Below are positions 34,239-42,655 of a stretch of 64,000 nt of DNA, one piece after another (the first letter of the stretch is position 1; each line of letters begins with the position of its first letter). The stretch is taken from assembly GCA_958295685.1 (NCBI GenBank), contig OY282365.1, forward strand, positions 1,612,001 through 1,676,000, written 5' to 3'. A model generated the notes under the pieces. The model was given only the letters and a program-made list of their open reading frames with translations, was not told the DNA's origin and made no database searches. The translations under genes were made by a program, and so were the position numbers. The DNA comes from an uncultured Dehalococcoidia bacterium. Its GTDB lineage: Bacteria; Chloroflexota; Dehalococcoidia; Lucifugimonadales; CATQGZ01.

Positions 34239-34853
34239 TTGAGCAGCAAGAACTTCATAGTCGCCGTGGTGAGCATCCTGGTGCTGGGAGGCGTGATCGG
34301 GGGCGCATTCGTCGCCGGCATGACCCTGGGCGGCCGCTCGGATGACGAACAGCCCGCCGGAAAGACCCTCACGCTCCCCCCGCCCGGAGGCTCTGCCGAA
34401 GCCGAGGACCCAGCCTCAGGCGCCGCGCCGGGAGACTTCCAGAACCTGGGCCAGATCATCACGCAGATCGAATCCGGCGAAATGACCGAGGAGCAGGCCG
34501 CGCAGATGCTCCAGCAGGCCCAGATCCAGGCCCCCGGCGGAATGGCGCCCGGAGGGTCCGCAGCAGACGTCATTATGGGCGGCATGATGGGCGGCGGACT
34601 CTTCGGCACGGTGGATTCCATCGAGGACGGCAGGATGACCATCGGCACGCCCCAGGGTCCCCTGGGGGTGACGTTCGGTCAGGAGACCGAAATAACACGC
34701 ACCGAGACAGTGACCCTCGACCCTGAAGACCTAACCGAGGGCCTTCAGGTGCAGATCATAGGTGAGCCCAATCGCAAGGATGGCGGGATGGACGCTTCGG
34801 CGATCCTCGTAATCCCTGAATGGGCCGGCCCGCCCGGAGGCTTCGGACAGTAA
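34239..34853 (+). CDS. membrane-anchored protein with DUF5666-like C-terminus, efflux-operon accessory
   Basis: 204 aa from a TTG at 34239, 14 nt after the permease and preceded by GGAAGGAGG. One N-terminal membrane helix (about 6-28), then a low-complexity P/G/E/Q/M-rich linker including GGMAPGGS and IMGGMMGGGLFG. A small beta domain (FGTVDSIEDGRMTIGTPQGP then ITRTETVTLDPEDL) resembles DUF5666. Probably secreted face. Function unknown; position suggests an accessory role for the transporter. Confidence 0.55.
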   Translation: MSSKNFIVAVVSILVLGGVIGGAFVAGMTLGGRSDDEQPAGKTLTLPPPGGSAEAEDPASGAAPGDFQNLGQIITQIESGEMTEEQAAQMLQQAQIQAPGGMAPGGSAADVIMGGMMGGGLFGTVDSIEDGRMTIGTPQGPLGVTFGQETEITRTETVTLDPEDLTEGLQVQIIGEPNRKDGGMDASAILVIPEWAGPPGGFGQ

Positions 34854-34901
34854 GCGGCCAGCGCTCCCGTCACGGACTCTACCGTCGAGACGACCTGTGT
34901 G

Positions 34902-36224
34902 CTATCGGGTGTACGCTATCGGAAGCTGCGATATGTCGGTGACGGTGGAGTCGGTGTGGTGAACGATGGTGACGTTGCCCGTCCCGCAGTCGCCGAACCG
35001 GTCGCAGGAAATGGTGCCCGTGATGCCATGAAACTCGACGTTGCCGAGCATCTCATCGCGAAGCCGCGCACGGTCGATGTGCAGCCTCCCGCTATTGCGG
35101 TAGAGCGCAGACACGAGAGCATCCTCCCCCTGCTCGACTACCACCTGTCTGATGGCGACAAGCAACAGGGTCGTGGCGTCGTAGGCGGTAGCCCAATAGG
35201 GCGACTCAGGCGGTCCCCCATACTCCGCTATGTAGGCCGCCAACACGTCGTCCCCCGTCTTGCCCGTCACCTCGCTGAAGTTGGCGCCTATCTCGAGGTC
35301 AGGGCCCGAGAAGTACATCCCCTCCGACTCGGGAACCCTCAGGAATTCCGAGACCAGAAGGGCGCCCCCGCCGATCATCGTAACCCCGTCGAGACCCTCG
35401 AACTGGCCGGCCTGCTGAATGATGGCCGTCCCCTCCGGACGGAAGATGGGCAGGAATATGCCGTCAGGCTCGCCCGCCGACAGCTCGCCGAGCACGGAAC
35501 CCATGTCGGTATCTCCCTTGCTGACGACCGCGGTGACCGCCATCTCCCCTCCAAGGTCGCGGAAGGCGCTCGAAAAGGCCGTGGCCATGCCGCTGGTGTA
35601 CGGATCGCCGTCGTGGACCACAGCCATCCTTCGCAGATCCAGGTGGTCGTAGACGAAGTGAGCGACAGTGCGGGCCTGGATCAGGTCGTTGTTGGAGGTG
35701 CGATAGTAGCCCTCGTGGTGATCCGGGGCAACGTTCCCTGCCAGATCGGACGTGAGAGAGGGCGATGTGTTCGAGGGCGCGATCATCACCAGCCCCGCCT
35801 CGCTGATGATCGGAGCCGCCGCCACCGCCGCGACGGAGCAGGACGTCCCAATCACACCCACCAAACGCTCATCGGCGGCGGCAACCCTGGCCGCCGCCCG
35901 TCCGCCATCCTCCGAGCACATGCTGTCGATGGGGTCGCCGAGCACCACGGGACGGCCCTTGATCGGACTGATCGAACTGAAGTCCCTGACGGCCAGCTCC
36001 ACGCCGCCGTGAAGCGACGCGCCGAGAGACGAAGCGCCCGTGAAGGAGAGCATCGTACGTATGTAGATCGGCTGGTCGGGATCGACCGTGACCTCGCCGA
36101 GCGGCCCGGGTTCGGGTCCCCCGCAGGACACGGCGGCCAGCAGAGACACCGCAGCCAGCGCCGGCAGCGCCAGCCGTCTCAGAACCGCGCCCATCCGGAC
36201 ACCACACCCGCGCCTACCTGCCAT
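34902..36224 (-). CDS. periplasmic-binding-protein type 1 lipoprotein (Leu/Ile/Val-receptor-like)
   Basis: 440 aa. N-terminal signal with LALPALAAVSLLAAVSCGG, Cys as lipid attachment site. The mature part has the type-1 receptor fold: IRTMLSFTGASSLGASLHGGVELAV, VGVIGTSCSVAAVAAAPIISEAG, MIAPSNTSPSLTS and a late YDATTLLLVAIRQV. The ATG at 36224 is chosen because GAGGAGG lies just upstream; an in-frame extension to 36305 has no site. No permease or ATPase genes adjoin it, so it may be an orphan receptor. Confidence 0.8.
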   Translation of the reverse strand: MAGRRGCGVRMGAVLRRLALPALAAVSLLAAVSCGGPEPGPLGEVTVDPDQPIYIRTMLSFTGASSLGASLHGGVELAVRDFSSISPIKGRPVVLGDPIDSMCSEDGGRAAARVAAADERLVGVIGTSCSVAAVAAAPIISEAGLVMIAPSNTSPSLTSDLAGNVAPDHHEGYYRTSNNDLIQARTVAHFVYDHLDLRRMAVVHDGDPYTSGMATAFSSAFRDLGGEMAVTAVVSKGDTDMGSVLGELSAGEPDGIFLPIFRPEGTAIIQQAGQFEGLDGVTMIGGGALLVSEFLRVPESEGMYFSGPDLEIGANFSEVTGKTGDDVLAAYIAEYGGPPESPYWATAYDATTLLLVAIRQVVVEQGEDALVSALYRNSGRLHIDRARLRDEMLGNVEFHGITGTISCDRFGDCGTGNVTIVHHTDSTVTDISQLPIAYTR

Positions 36225-36342
36225 GTCACACCTCCTCAGACAAGACCATGTGAACCAAGCTGGACTTGCCGAGACCAGCTGGATTTTGCCGTAGCCTATC
36301 ACCACCGTTCCTTACTGAACAAGATCAGCAGGCCCCGACATC

Positions 36343-36851
36343 GTAACTGTTCAGACTCTGTGAGGTCCGAAGGGGGAAACCTGTCCCAGATTAGTAGGCG
36401 GTGTAGGCGCCTCCCAATCCTGGAAATCCTGATTCAGACATTGACATGCACGAACCGCTGTGCTAGAGTGTCCCCATGACAGTCGCCCATCTCACAAAAC
36501 CAGCCCGCAGGACTCCTGACACCCCTGTCAGAAAGTGTCAGATAGTGTCAGATGAGTGTCAGATGAGTGTCAGATGAGTGTCAGATGAGTGTCGGATAGT
36601 GTCAGGCAAAATCGGCCCTCTCAGCTACGAAATGACCCGAAATCTGACACTTTCCGCGAAAATTCCCTGAGCCGCCGCTCCCCAGAGGCTGCCGGCGCTG
36701 GGGGCGGCGCCCATCTAAATTCGGACGAGCGGCTTACCGAGGGTCTGGGGGCTTTGCCCCCAGTTTCCAATGGATGGGCGGGTAGGGGCCCCAGCCGTCT
36801 GCTTATCAGGACTACGCTGATCGAAAGACCTCATGAAGTCTGAACAGCTAC
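36343..36851 (+). mobile_element. M2: 509-bp TIR element containing array D
   Basis: Left end GTAACTGTTCAGACT (36343-36357) and right end AGTCTGAACAGCTAC (36837-36851) are inverted repeats with one mismatch; pairing extends to about 25 bp. Array D lies inside. A strong hairpin CTGGGGGC-TTT-GCCCCCAG is at 36745-36763, followed by the family block GCCGTCTGCTTATCAGGACTA. Unlike M1 and M3, no matching flanking duplication is seen (CCGACATC versus CGTCAGGA). No ORF of interest inside; the 36225-36869 gap holds nothing else. Confidence 0.7.
36441..36654 (+). repeat. array element D: promoter, eight repeats, matching inverted unit
   Basis: The cleanest copy. TTGACA (36441-36446), 17-bp spacer, TAGAGT (36464-36469), ATG at 36476. 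Eight units (36525-36608), mostly GTGTCAGATGA. The tail TCAGCTACGAAATG (36621-36634) is followed by ATCTGACACTTTC (36642-36654), the exact reverse complement of GAAAGTGTCAGAT at the junction of units 1 and 2. The gene downstream is on the opposite strand, so this copy is not in a leader. Confidence 0.85.
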
Positions 36852-36869
36852 CGTCAGGAACCTGGACGG

Positions 36870-38627
36870 TTAGGCCCATGGAAAGGCGCAGGTGGGCTGG
36901 TTGGCATAGCGGTTGGTCTTGACGACCAGCCTCGCGCCGCAGCCAGGGGCGAGGCGAACGGAGAAGGAGGAGCGGCCAATGAGAGTAGTCCCACCGTCCA
37001 CGGTTACGCTGGTCACCTGGTGCTCTCCGTAAGCGCCTCCCTGTACGGTGACCGTGCGCCCGCGCGTCTGGTTCAGGTTCACGAGCGATACGGTCACCTC
37101 GTCCGCCGTGAAGGTCTCGACAAGCGCGGCCACGTCTTCGGGCAGGCCCGGACGGCGGCCCTCCGGGTCGAAGTAGCGCGCCCTGGCGTGAAGCGGGTAC
37201 CCGTCATGGCGGGTCGGGAGGCCGCCCAGCATCAGCTGGGTGAGCACGTCGGTCTGCGCCGGGTTCAGGCCGTTCATGTCGTCGCACATGCGGGTGTCTG
37301 GGGTGGACGTGTCGGCGCGCAGCCTCTCCACTCTGTCGCGCACGACTTCGAGGCCGTCCTCGAGTGCCCTGACGGGCCAGCCCGGGTTCCTGCCCTCGAT
37401 GAAGTCGAGCCACGGGTCGCCCTGGACACGCGGCCTGTCGGTGGAGTCCATGGACCAGTAATAGACGTGGAGCGCGCCAGTGTCGAACGGCTCGGTGTGG
37501 AAGTCGTACCAGCCATCGTCGCCGTGCATCCTGGGATAGAGGGTCTGGCCGTCCACAACCTTCGAGCCGGAGTTGACGCCGTCGAGTGTGCCGCGCCAGG
37601 CGTCCAGGTAGCCCATGTCGCCCGTGAGCATCAGGGCGTTAGCGAACCCCCAGTAGGCGCGGTTGTGAAAGAAGGGCCGGTGCCTGATCTGCCCACTGGC
37701 CGGATCGAAGGTGGAGTGGCCCCAGCCGTAGACGCCGCCGTACCACCTGCCGCCGCACTCGCCCCCGATGGTTCCGTCGAGGCCGACGTTGGAAGGAATG
37801 ATGCCGCCGTTGGCCTTCGTGCGCTCCATCCAGGCGTCGATGTACCCGATGAGCCAGTCACGGTATCTCGGCTCTCCGGCGAGCATGTATGCGTTCAGAG
37901 CCAGTGTGGTCGTGTTCAGGTTGAGCGGGTGGTCGCCTGCGACGTCGTTGTAGTCCTTGAAGTGGTCGAGCATCTCCTGGTAGTTGCGCTCGCCGTGGCC
38001 GGGCGTGAAGCGGCCCTCGACGTCCACGGGGTCGCCCGCCCAGTCCAGCGCGGTGGTCTTTCGCAGCATGGGGCCTCTGCTGCCGTTGAACATGCTGCGG
38101 ATGAGCCTGCGGTCGGCGTCGTAGTTCCTGGCGATCGGGTCCTCGTTCATATACATGCCCGCGTAGCGGCGCGTGCGCCGCTGGAACTCGTCCTGATACG
38201 GGTCGGCGAGGCCCTCCTGCCAGAAGGCGGCGAAGCCCTCCCCATTGTGCATCCAGTCGAACATGACGGGGAACTCGCGGTAGTACATCCCATCGCGGGC
38301 GAAGGGGACGTGCGTGGTCTTCGCCTCGGTGTACTGGCGCAGGTGTCCCTCCCAGGCCGTGCGGTAGAGCTCGAGGATGACCCTCGGCGCGCCGAGCGCG
38401 TAGAGCTCGGTCCAGTGAGCGAAGTTCTCGGCGGCGTCGTCGGCGCCGTCGTCGCCGCCCCAGCGCGGATAGCATTCGAGGTAGCCGCGCTCGTCGAAGT
38501 AACGGTCGTAGAACTCCTGGGTGGCCTCGGTCTCTGCCTCCATGAGCAGGCGCTCCAGAAGCGCCCACCTCGGCGGCGGCATAGGTGTGTCTATCACTAC
38601 GTCGGCATTGCGGGCGTGCAAGTTCAA
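36870..38627 (-). CDS. uncharacterised 585-aa protein, possible alpha/alpha-barrel enzyme
   Basis: I do not recognise the family. TTG start with AGGAGG 8 nt upstream. No signal peptide or membrane segment. The sequence is rich in aromatic and acidic residues with recurring helical segments (WTELYALGAPRVILELY; HNRAYWGFANALMLTGDMGY; NTTTLALNAYMLAGEPRYRDWLIGYIDAWM). These resemble the inner helices of (alpha/alpha)6-barrel carbohydrate-active enzymes. A C-terminal beta domain (about 490-585) would fit such an enzyme. Neighbouring NHL propellers may belong to the same function. Confidence 0.6.
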   Translation of the reverse strand: MNLHARNADVVIDTPMPPPRWALLERLLMEAETEATQEFYDRYFDERGYLECYPRWGGDDGADDAAENFAHWTELYALGAPRVILELYRTAWEGHLRQYTEAKTTHVPFARDGMYYREFPVMFDWMHNGEGFAAFWQEGLADPYQDEFQRRTRRYAGMYMNEDPIARNYDADRRLIRSMFNGSRGPMLRKTTALDWAGDPVDVEGRFTPGHGERNYQEMLDHFKDYNDVAGDHPLNLNTTTLALNAYMLAGEPRYRDWLIGYIDAWMERTKANGGIIPSNVGLDGTIGGECGGRWYGGVYGWGHSTFDPASGQIRHRPFFHNRAYWGFANALMLTGDMGYLDAWRGTLDGVNSGSKVVDGQTLYPRMHGDDGWYDFHTEPFDTGALHVYYWSMDSTDRPRVQGDPWLDFIEGRNPGWPVRALEDGLEVVRDRVERLRADTSTPDTRMCDDMNGLNPAQTDVLTQLMLGGLPTRHDGYPLHARARYFDPEGRRPGLPEDVAALVETFTADEVTVSLVNLNQTRGRTVTVQGGAYGEHQVTSVTVDGGTTLIGRSSFSVRLAPGCGARLVVKTNRYANQPTCAFPWA

Positions 38628-38662
38628 CTACTCAGCCTCCTGGGAAAGTGTCGATAATGGCG

Positions 38663-39616
38663 CTACGTCACCTTGATCAGCTTCTGAAGAGAGCGGAGCT
38701 CGCGCGGAGGGTCCATACTGCTGCCGTAGTCCGACCAGGATACCTCGGCCACGTAGATGTCGCCCCTGGAGTCAACGCAGATCCCGTGAGGCGAGTAGAA
38801 CCTTCCCGGCTCGTCCCCGTAGCTGCTGCGGCCCAGCTGGGCCCTCACGATTCCCTGCCGGTTGAAGATGGTGACCCTGGGGCCGAGATCGGTTCCCAGG
38901 GCGTTGGTCTGGATACCGCCGTAGTACTCGCCAACGTAGACCAGGCCGCTGCCCCTGTGGTCTACGTAGACCGCGGCTGCCCTGGACAGGTTGACCCACT
39001 GCGTCTCGAATCTGCCGGCGGCGTCGAACACCTGCACCCTGTGGTTCTCCCGGTCGGCGACGTAGACCCATCCGTCGTTGTCGACGGCGATGTTGTGGAC
39101 GATGTTGAACTGGCCCGGACCGGTACCCGACTCGCCCCACGACTCGATCAGCCTTCCGTCGGGGGTGAACCTGTGGACGCGGGCGTTGCCGTAGCCGTCG
39201 GCGACGAAGAGGTCTCCGTTTCGCGGGTCGACGGCCAGATGCGCGGGTACCGAGAACGGCTCGCCGCTCATCCTGGCCGACGGCTTTCCACTGACGCCCA
39301 GCGTCATCAGGAGCTTGCCTTCAGGAGTCAGCTTCCGGACCGTGTGGTCGCCGTTGTCTGTGCAGTAGACGGCGTCGTCGGGGCCGATCGTCACGCCGTG
39401 CGGCGTGGTGAAGACGCCGTCGCCCCAAGCCCGCAGAAAGCGCCCATCACGGTCGAAGACGACCATGGGGCGCGTCCCCCGATTGAAGACGTAGACGTTG
39501 TCCCTGGAATCCACGCCGACGGAAGTGGCCTCCTTGTAGGTCCAGCCATCCGGCAGCTCCCCCCAGTCTTCGCCGGATACCTCGTACGTCAGGTCTCCGG
39601 TCCCCAGACGCACCAT
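38663..39616 (-). CDS. NHL-repeat beta-propeller protein
   Basis: 317 aa of six-bladed propeller. Blades show the NHL pattern of Gly/hydrophobic then D-x-x-G-N/D-hydrophobic-Y-V-x-D: VGVDSRDNVYVFNRG, VDPRNGDLFVADGYGNARVH, VDNDGWVYVADRENHRVQVF and VDSRGDIYVAEV. No signal peptide. Similar proteins are peptidylglycine-lyase-like or uncharacterised. GAGG precedes the ATG. A divergent paralogue lies on the other side of M3 at 40375-41391. The gap 39617-39877 shows no gene. Confidence 0.8.
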   Translation of the reverse strand: MVRLGTGDLTYEVSGEDWGELPDGWTYKEATSVGVDSRDNVYVFNRGTRPMVVFDRDGRFLRAWGDGVFTTPHGVTIGPDDAVYCTDNGDHTVRKLTPEGKLLMTLGVSGKPSARMSGEPFSVPAHLAVDPRNGDLFVADGYGNARVHRFTPDGRLIESWGESGTGPGQFNIVHNIAVDNDGWVYVADRENHRVQVFDAAGRFETQWVNLSRAAAVYVDHRGSGLVYVGEYYGGIQTNALGTDLGPRVTIFNRQGIVRAQLGRSSYGDEPGRFYSPHGICVDSRGDIYVAEVSWSDYGSSMDPPRELRSLQKLIKVT

Positions 39617-39877
39617 GATGCACCTCCCTCGTCTCGCATAGCCAACGCGTCATCCCAGCGTGTGCCAGCGGATTATAGATGATATGCGCCCCTTCTGTCT
39701 CCGTGCTTGCCATGCCCGCCCTCGGGTTGTTCGATATACCAGATGATTGCGAAGGGCCGGCTCACGCTTGCCATGCCCGTCCGCGGGCTGCTCCCTCACC
39801 GGAACGGGATGTTTGTTGATGATCGGGTACCGAGTCTCCTGCGTCCGCGCACCGGGCTGCATCCCTAGCCTGTGCGT

Positions 39878-40295
39878 AACTACTCAGAGTTGATGAGGTC
39901 CGTAGGGGGGAATCCAGAGGGGTTCTCCCCTCTGGCAGGGGGTCTGGGGTTCGGCACCAGCGGTCACCGGCAGGCGTGACGGGTTCTCCCCTCTGGCAGG
40001 GGGTCTGGGAGGTCGGTGTAGTAGATCAGGCAGGCTGGCGGCGTTCTCCCCTCTGGCAGGGGTCTGGGGAGGTCGGTGTAGTAGATCAGGCTGGCTGGCG
40101 GCGTTCTCCCCTCTGGCAGGGGTCTGGGGAGGTCGGTGTAGTAGATCAGGCAGGCTGGCGGCGTTCTCCCTTCTGGCAGGGGGTCTGGGGGCTTCGCCCC
40201 CAGTTTCCAAATGGGTGGGCGGGTGGGGAATCCCAGTCGTCTGATTTAGCAGGACTACAATGATCAAAGAGACCTCATGAAGTCTGAACAGTTAC
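39878..40295 (+). mobile_element. M3: 418-bp TIR element with five hairpin repeats
   Basis: Left end GTAACTACTCAGAGT (39878-39892), right end AGTCTGAACAGTTAC (40281-40295). Flanks are GCCTGTGC (39870-39877) and ACCTGTGC (40296-40303), a 7/8 direct duplication. Inside are five TTCTCCCCTCTGGCAGGGG-type hairpins at about 60-bp spacing. The intervening segments of about 40 bp are near-identical (GAGGTCGGTGTAGTAGATCA). The hairpin CTGGGGGC-TTC-GCCCCCAG is at 40185-40203. Non-coding. Confidence 0.75.
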
Positions 40296-40374
40296 ACCTG
40301 TGCGGCTCGATTGACGCCAGTCAGGGCTGCGGGTATCGTGGAACCTCCGAGACACTTGCGGAGGAGAAGGCTTC

Positions 40375-41391
40375 ATGCGTATCGGCACAGGAGAACACGT
40401 CTACGATTGGAACGACAGTTGGGCCGCGCTGCCCAACCCGGAGAGCGCCAGGGCCGGGTGGTCTCACCACGGAATCGTGGTGACCGAGTCGGGCAGGCTC
40501 ATCACCCTGCACCAGGGAGACCTGACGATGCTGGAGATAGCCCCGGACGGCACGGTGGAGCGTTCATGGGGCCTGGGCCTAGGACTGAGCGAGGCGCACG
40601 GGATCACGCTCGTCAAGGAGGGCGCCGCCGAGTATCTGTGGATCGCCGACAACGGGCGCAAGCGGACGCCTGAGACCGGATACGAATACCCGGACTCTGA
40701 CTCGAAGGTAACCGGACAGGTGGTCAAGACCACGCTCGACGGCGAGGTGGCCATGCGGCTGGACACGCCGCCACTCTCCGTCTACCGGGACGGCGACTAC
40801 ATGCCGACGTGGGTTGCAGTGAACGAGGAGCGCAACGGCGGCAACGGGGACGTCTGGGTCGCCGACGGGTACGGACAGAATCTCGTCCACCGGTATGACG
40901 CAGGTGGCGGGTACGTGTCGAGCATTAGCGGCGAGGAGGGAACCGTCGGGGCGTTCGACTGCCCGCACGCCATCTTCATAGATACGCGCAGGGACGACCA
41001 TGAACTGTACGTCGCTGACCGGGCGAATGGCCGGGTACAGGTATACGACCTGGACGGGAAGTTCGAGCGGGGCTTCGGCTCGGACTTCCTGACGAGTCCG
41101 AGCGGCTTCGCAACCGACGGAGACCTGATGATAGTCGCCGAGCTTCGCGCCCGACTGACCATCCTAGACCTCGACGACAGGCCGGTGGCCTACCTGGGCG
41201 ACAACGAGCAGGTCTGCGGCGTGCCCGGCTGGCCGAACAACCTGGACGAGAACGGCATGACCGTGGCAACGAGCCTTCTGGAACCGGGGAAGTTCAACAG
41301 CCCCCACGGCATGACGGTGGACGCGGCAGGGAACATCTACGTCGCCGAGTGGCTCATCGGAGGCCGCCTCGTGAGGCTCACGAAGGCATAG
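40375..41391 (+). CDS. NHL-repeat beta-propeller protein
   Basis: 338 aa. The first blade (MRIGTGEHVYDWNDSWAALP) parallels the N-terminus of the 38663 protein (TGDLTYEVSGEDWGELP), so the two are paralogues. NHL blades include YLWIADNGRKR, GDVWVADGYGQNLVHRY, HELYVADRANGRVQVYDLDG and GNIYVAEWLIGG. No signal peptide. AGGAG lies nine bases before the ATG. Possibly a lactonase or lyase-like propeller; no catalytic assignment can be made. Confidence 0.8.
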   Translation: MRIGTGEHVYDWNDSWAALPNPESARAGWSHHGIVVTESGRLITLHQGDLTMLEIAPDGTVERSWGLGLGLSEAHGITLVKEGAAEYLWIADNGRKRTPETGYEYPDSDSKVTGQVVKTTLDGEVAMRLDTPPLSVYRDGDYMPTWVAVNEERNGGNGDVWVADGYGQNLVHRYDAGGGYVSSISGEEGTVGAFDCPHAIFIDTRRDDHELYVADRANGRVQVYDLDGKFERGFGSDFLTSPSGFATDGDLMIVAELRARLTILDLDDRPVAYLGDNEQVCGVPGWPNNLDENGMTVATSLLEPGKFNSPHGMTVDAAGNIYVAEWLIGGRLVRLTKA

Positions 41392-41443
41392 CCGAGGACT
41401 AACCGCAGAGAGCGCAGAGGCAGAGGAATCAGGAGGTCCCAAC

Positions 41444-41956
41444 CTGGGAGCCGCTGAGCTATTCGAGAACACGTTGGAATGGCTGCGACGTAACTACACA
41501 GGTTACCGGTTCTTTACGGAGCGCGACATAGTTTGGACTGTGCAGTTGCGACTCTTACGGCAAATCGAAGAAATAGGTCTGCCATATCGTGTAGTCCATG
41601 GCCACAGGATCGGAAGGGTGCTTACTGATCTGGCAATCCTCGACGGCTTCTCCGTTGAGGTGGCCATCGAGTTCAAGTACGAGCCATCTCATGACCGCAG
41701 CACCAACCGCGGTGGAGACATTTGGTCAACTAAATTTCCTGTTGCCTTTTGGACCGGAGACGGAAGCGTAGAGAAAGACGTTCAACGTGTCCGTGACTAC
41801 GTTGAACAGGGGCACGCGAAGACAGCCTATTCAGTATTCATAGACGAGGGAGGGGACTTCCGCTGGCGCGACCCTCCTTCAGGGAGCGAGTGGAGAGATT
41901 GGGACGGAGGAGTGTGGGTGCTTTGGTCGCGGAGACAGGCTGATGCGAGAGGGTGA
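41444..41956 (+). CDS. hypothetical protein with PD-(D/E)XK-like motif, CTG start proposed
   Basis: 170 aa if it starts at the CTG at 41444, which lies 7 nt after AGGAGG; the first conventional codon is a TTG at 41474 with no site. The added residues (LGAAELFENT) continue the helix plausibly. DLAILDGFSVEVAIEFKYEP has a D...E-x-K arrangement of the restriction-endonuclease-like nuclease fold. GC is lower than in neighbouring genes. Function unknown; a small nuclease or a defence remnant are possibilities. Confidence 0.55.
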   Translation: MGAAELFENTLEWLRRNYTGYRFFTERDIVWTVQLRLLRQIEEIGLPYRVVHGHRIGRVLTDLAILDGFSVEVAIEFKYEPSHDRSTNRGGDIWSTKFPVAFWTGDGSVEKDVQRVRDYVEQGHAKTAYSVFIDEGGDFRWRDPPSGSEWRDWDGGVWVLWSRRQADARG

Positions 41957-41980
41957 TTAGAGCATACCCTTCGGGCGGGA

Positions 41981-42601
41981 TCAGCACGGATTCCTGGGCA
42001 GGCCCAGGTCGATGTTTCCGGTGGCTACCCTTTGCAGAGTCTCCACGAGGAGCTGGTGCTCGCGCTCGAGGACGCGGGCGCCCAGCGACTCCGCGGTGTC
42101 GTTGGCTAGCACCGGCGCCTCGGCCTGAACAACGACCGGCCCGTGGTCATACTCGGCGTCGACGACGTGGACGGTGACGCCGGTGACCGTCTCTCCGGCG
42201 GCCAGCACGGCCTCGTGTACGCGCAGGCCGTACATGCCCCTCCCGCCGAACTTCGGCAGCAGCGCGGGGTGTACGTTCAGCACCCGGCCCTCGTACCGCG
42301 ACAGAACGGCCGGGCCCAGCATCTTCATGTAGCCCGCCAGAACGACCACCTCGACGCCGTGCTCCCGGAGGGTGTGAAGAATCGCCCGGTCCAGCGAACC
42401 GGCATCCGGGTGGGTGACGCCGCTCAGATGGAAACTGGGTATGCCCGCGTTCCGGGCACGCCGGAGGGCAGGGGCGGTCGAGTTGTTGCTGATGACGACG
42501 GCCACTTCTGCATGAAGCCGGCCGCTATTGGAAGCGTCTATGACCGCCTGTAGGTTGGTGCCCCCGTGTGAGGCGAGGCATCCGAGACGCAACGGTTTCA
42601 T
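41981..42601 (-). CDS. purN: phosphoribosylglycinamide formyltransferase
   Basis: 206 aa; third step of purine synthesis, formylating GAR with 10-formyl-THF. Catalytic N109 and H111 (LNVHPALLPKF) and D152 (DHGPVVVQ) are present. The phosphate loop reads SHGGTNLQ where GSGSNLQ is usual. ATG 42601 has GGGAG 7 nt upstream; an in-frame extension to 42625 is unlikely. It closes the minus-strand clp-tig block. Confidence 0.93.
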   Translation of the reverse strand: MKPLRLGCLASHGGTNLQAVIDASNSGRLHAEVAVVISNNSTAPALRRARNAGIPSFHLSGVTHPDAGSLDRAILHTLREHGVEVVVLAGYMKMLGPAVLSRYEGRVLNVHPALLPKFGGRGMYGLRVHEAVLAAGETVTGVTVHVVDAEYDHGPVVVQAEAPVLANDTAESLGARVLEREHQLLVETLQRVATGNIDLGLPRNPC

Positions 42602-42655
42602 GAGCCGCTCCCGCGTTCGTGGCAATGCCGGATGGGGGAGAGGTCGGGTCGCTGC

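Noticed and set aside
39920..40200. CRISPR-like look of M3 (repeat of about 20 bp, gaps of about 40 bp)
   Set aside because: The intervening segments are themselves near-identical copies, the repeat is a hairpin family also in M1 and M4, and no cas gene is present.
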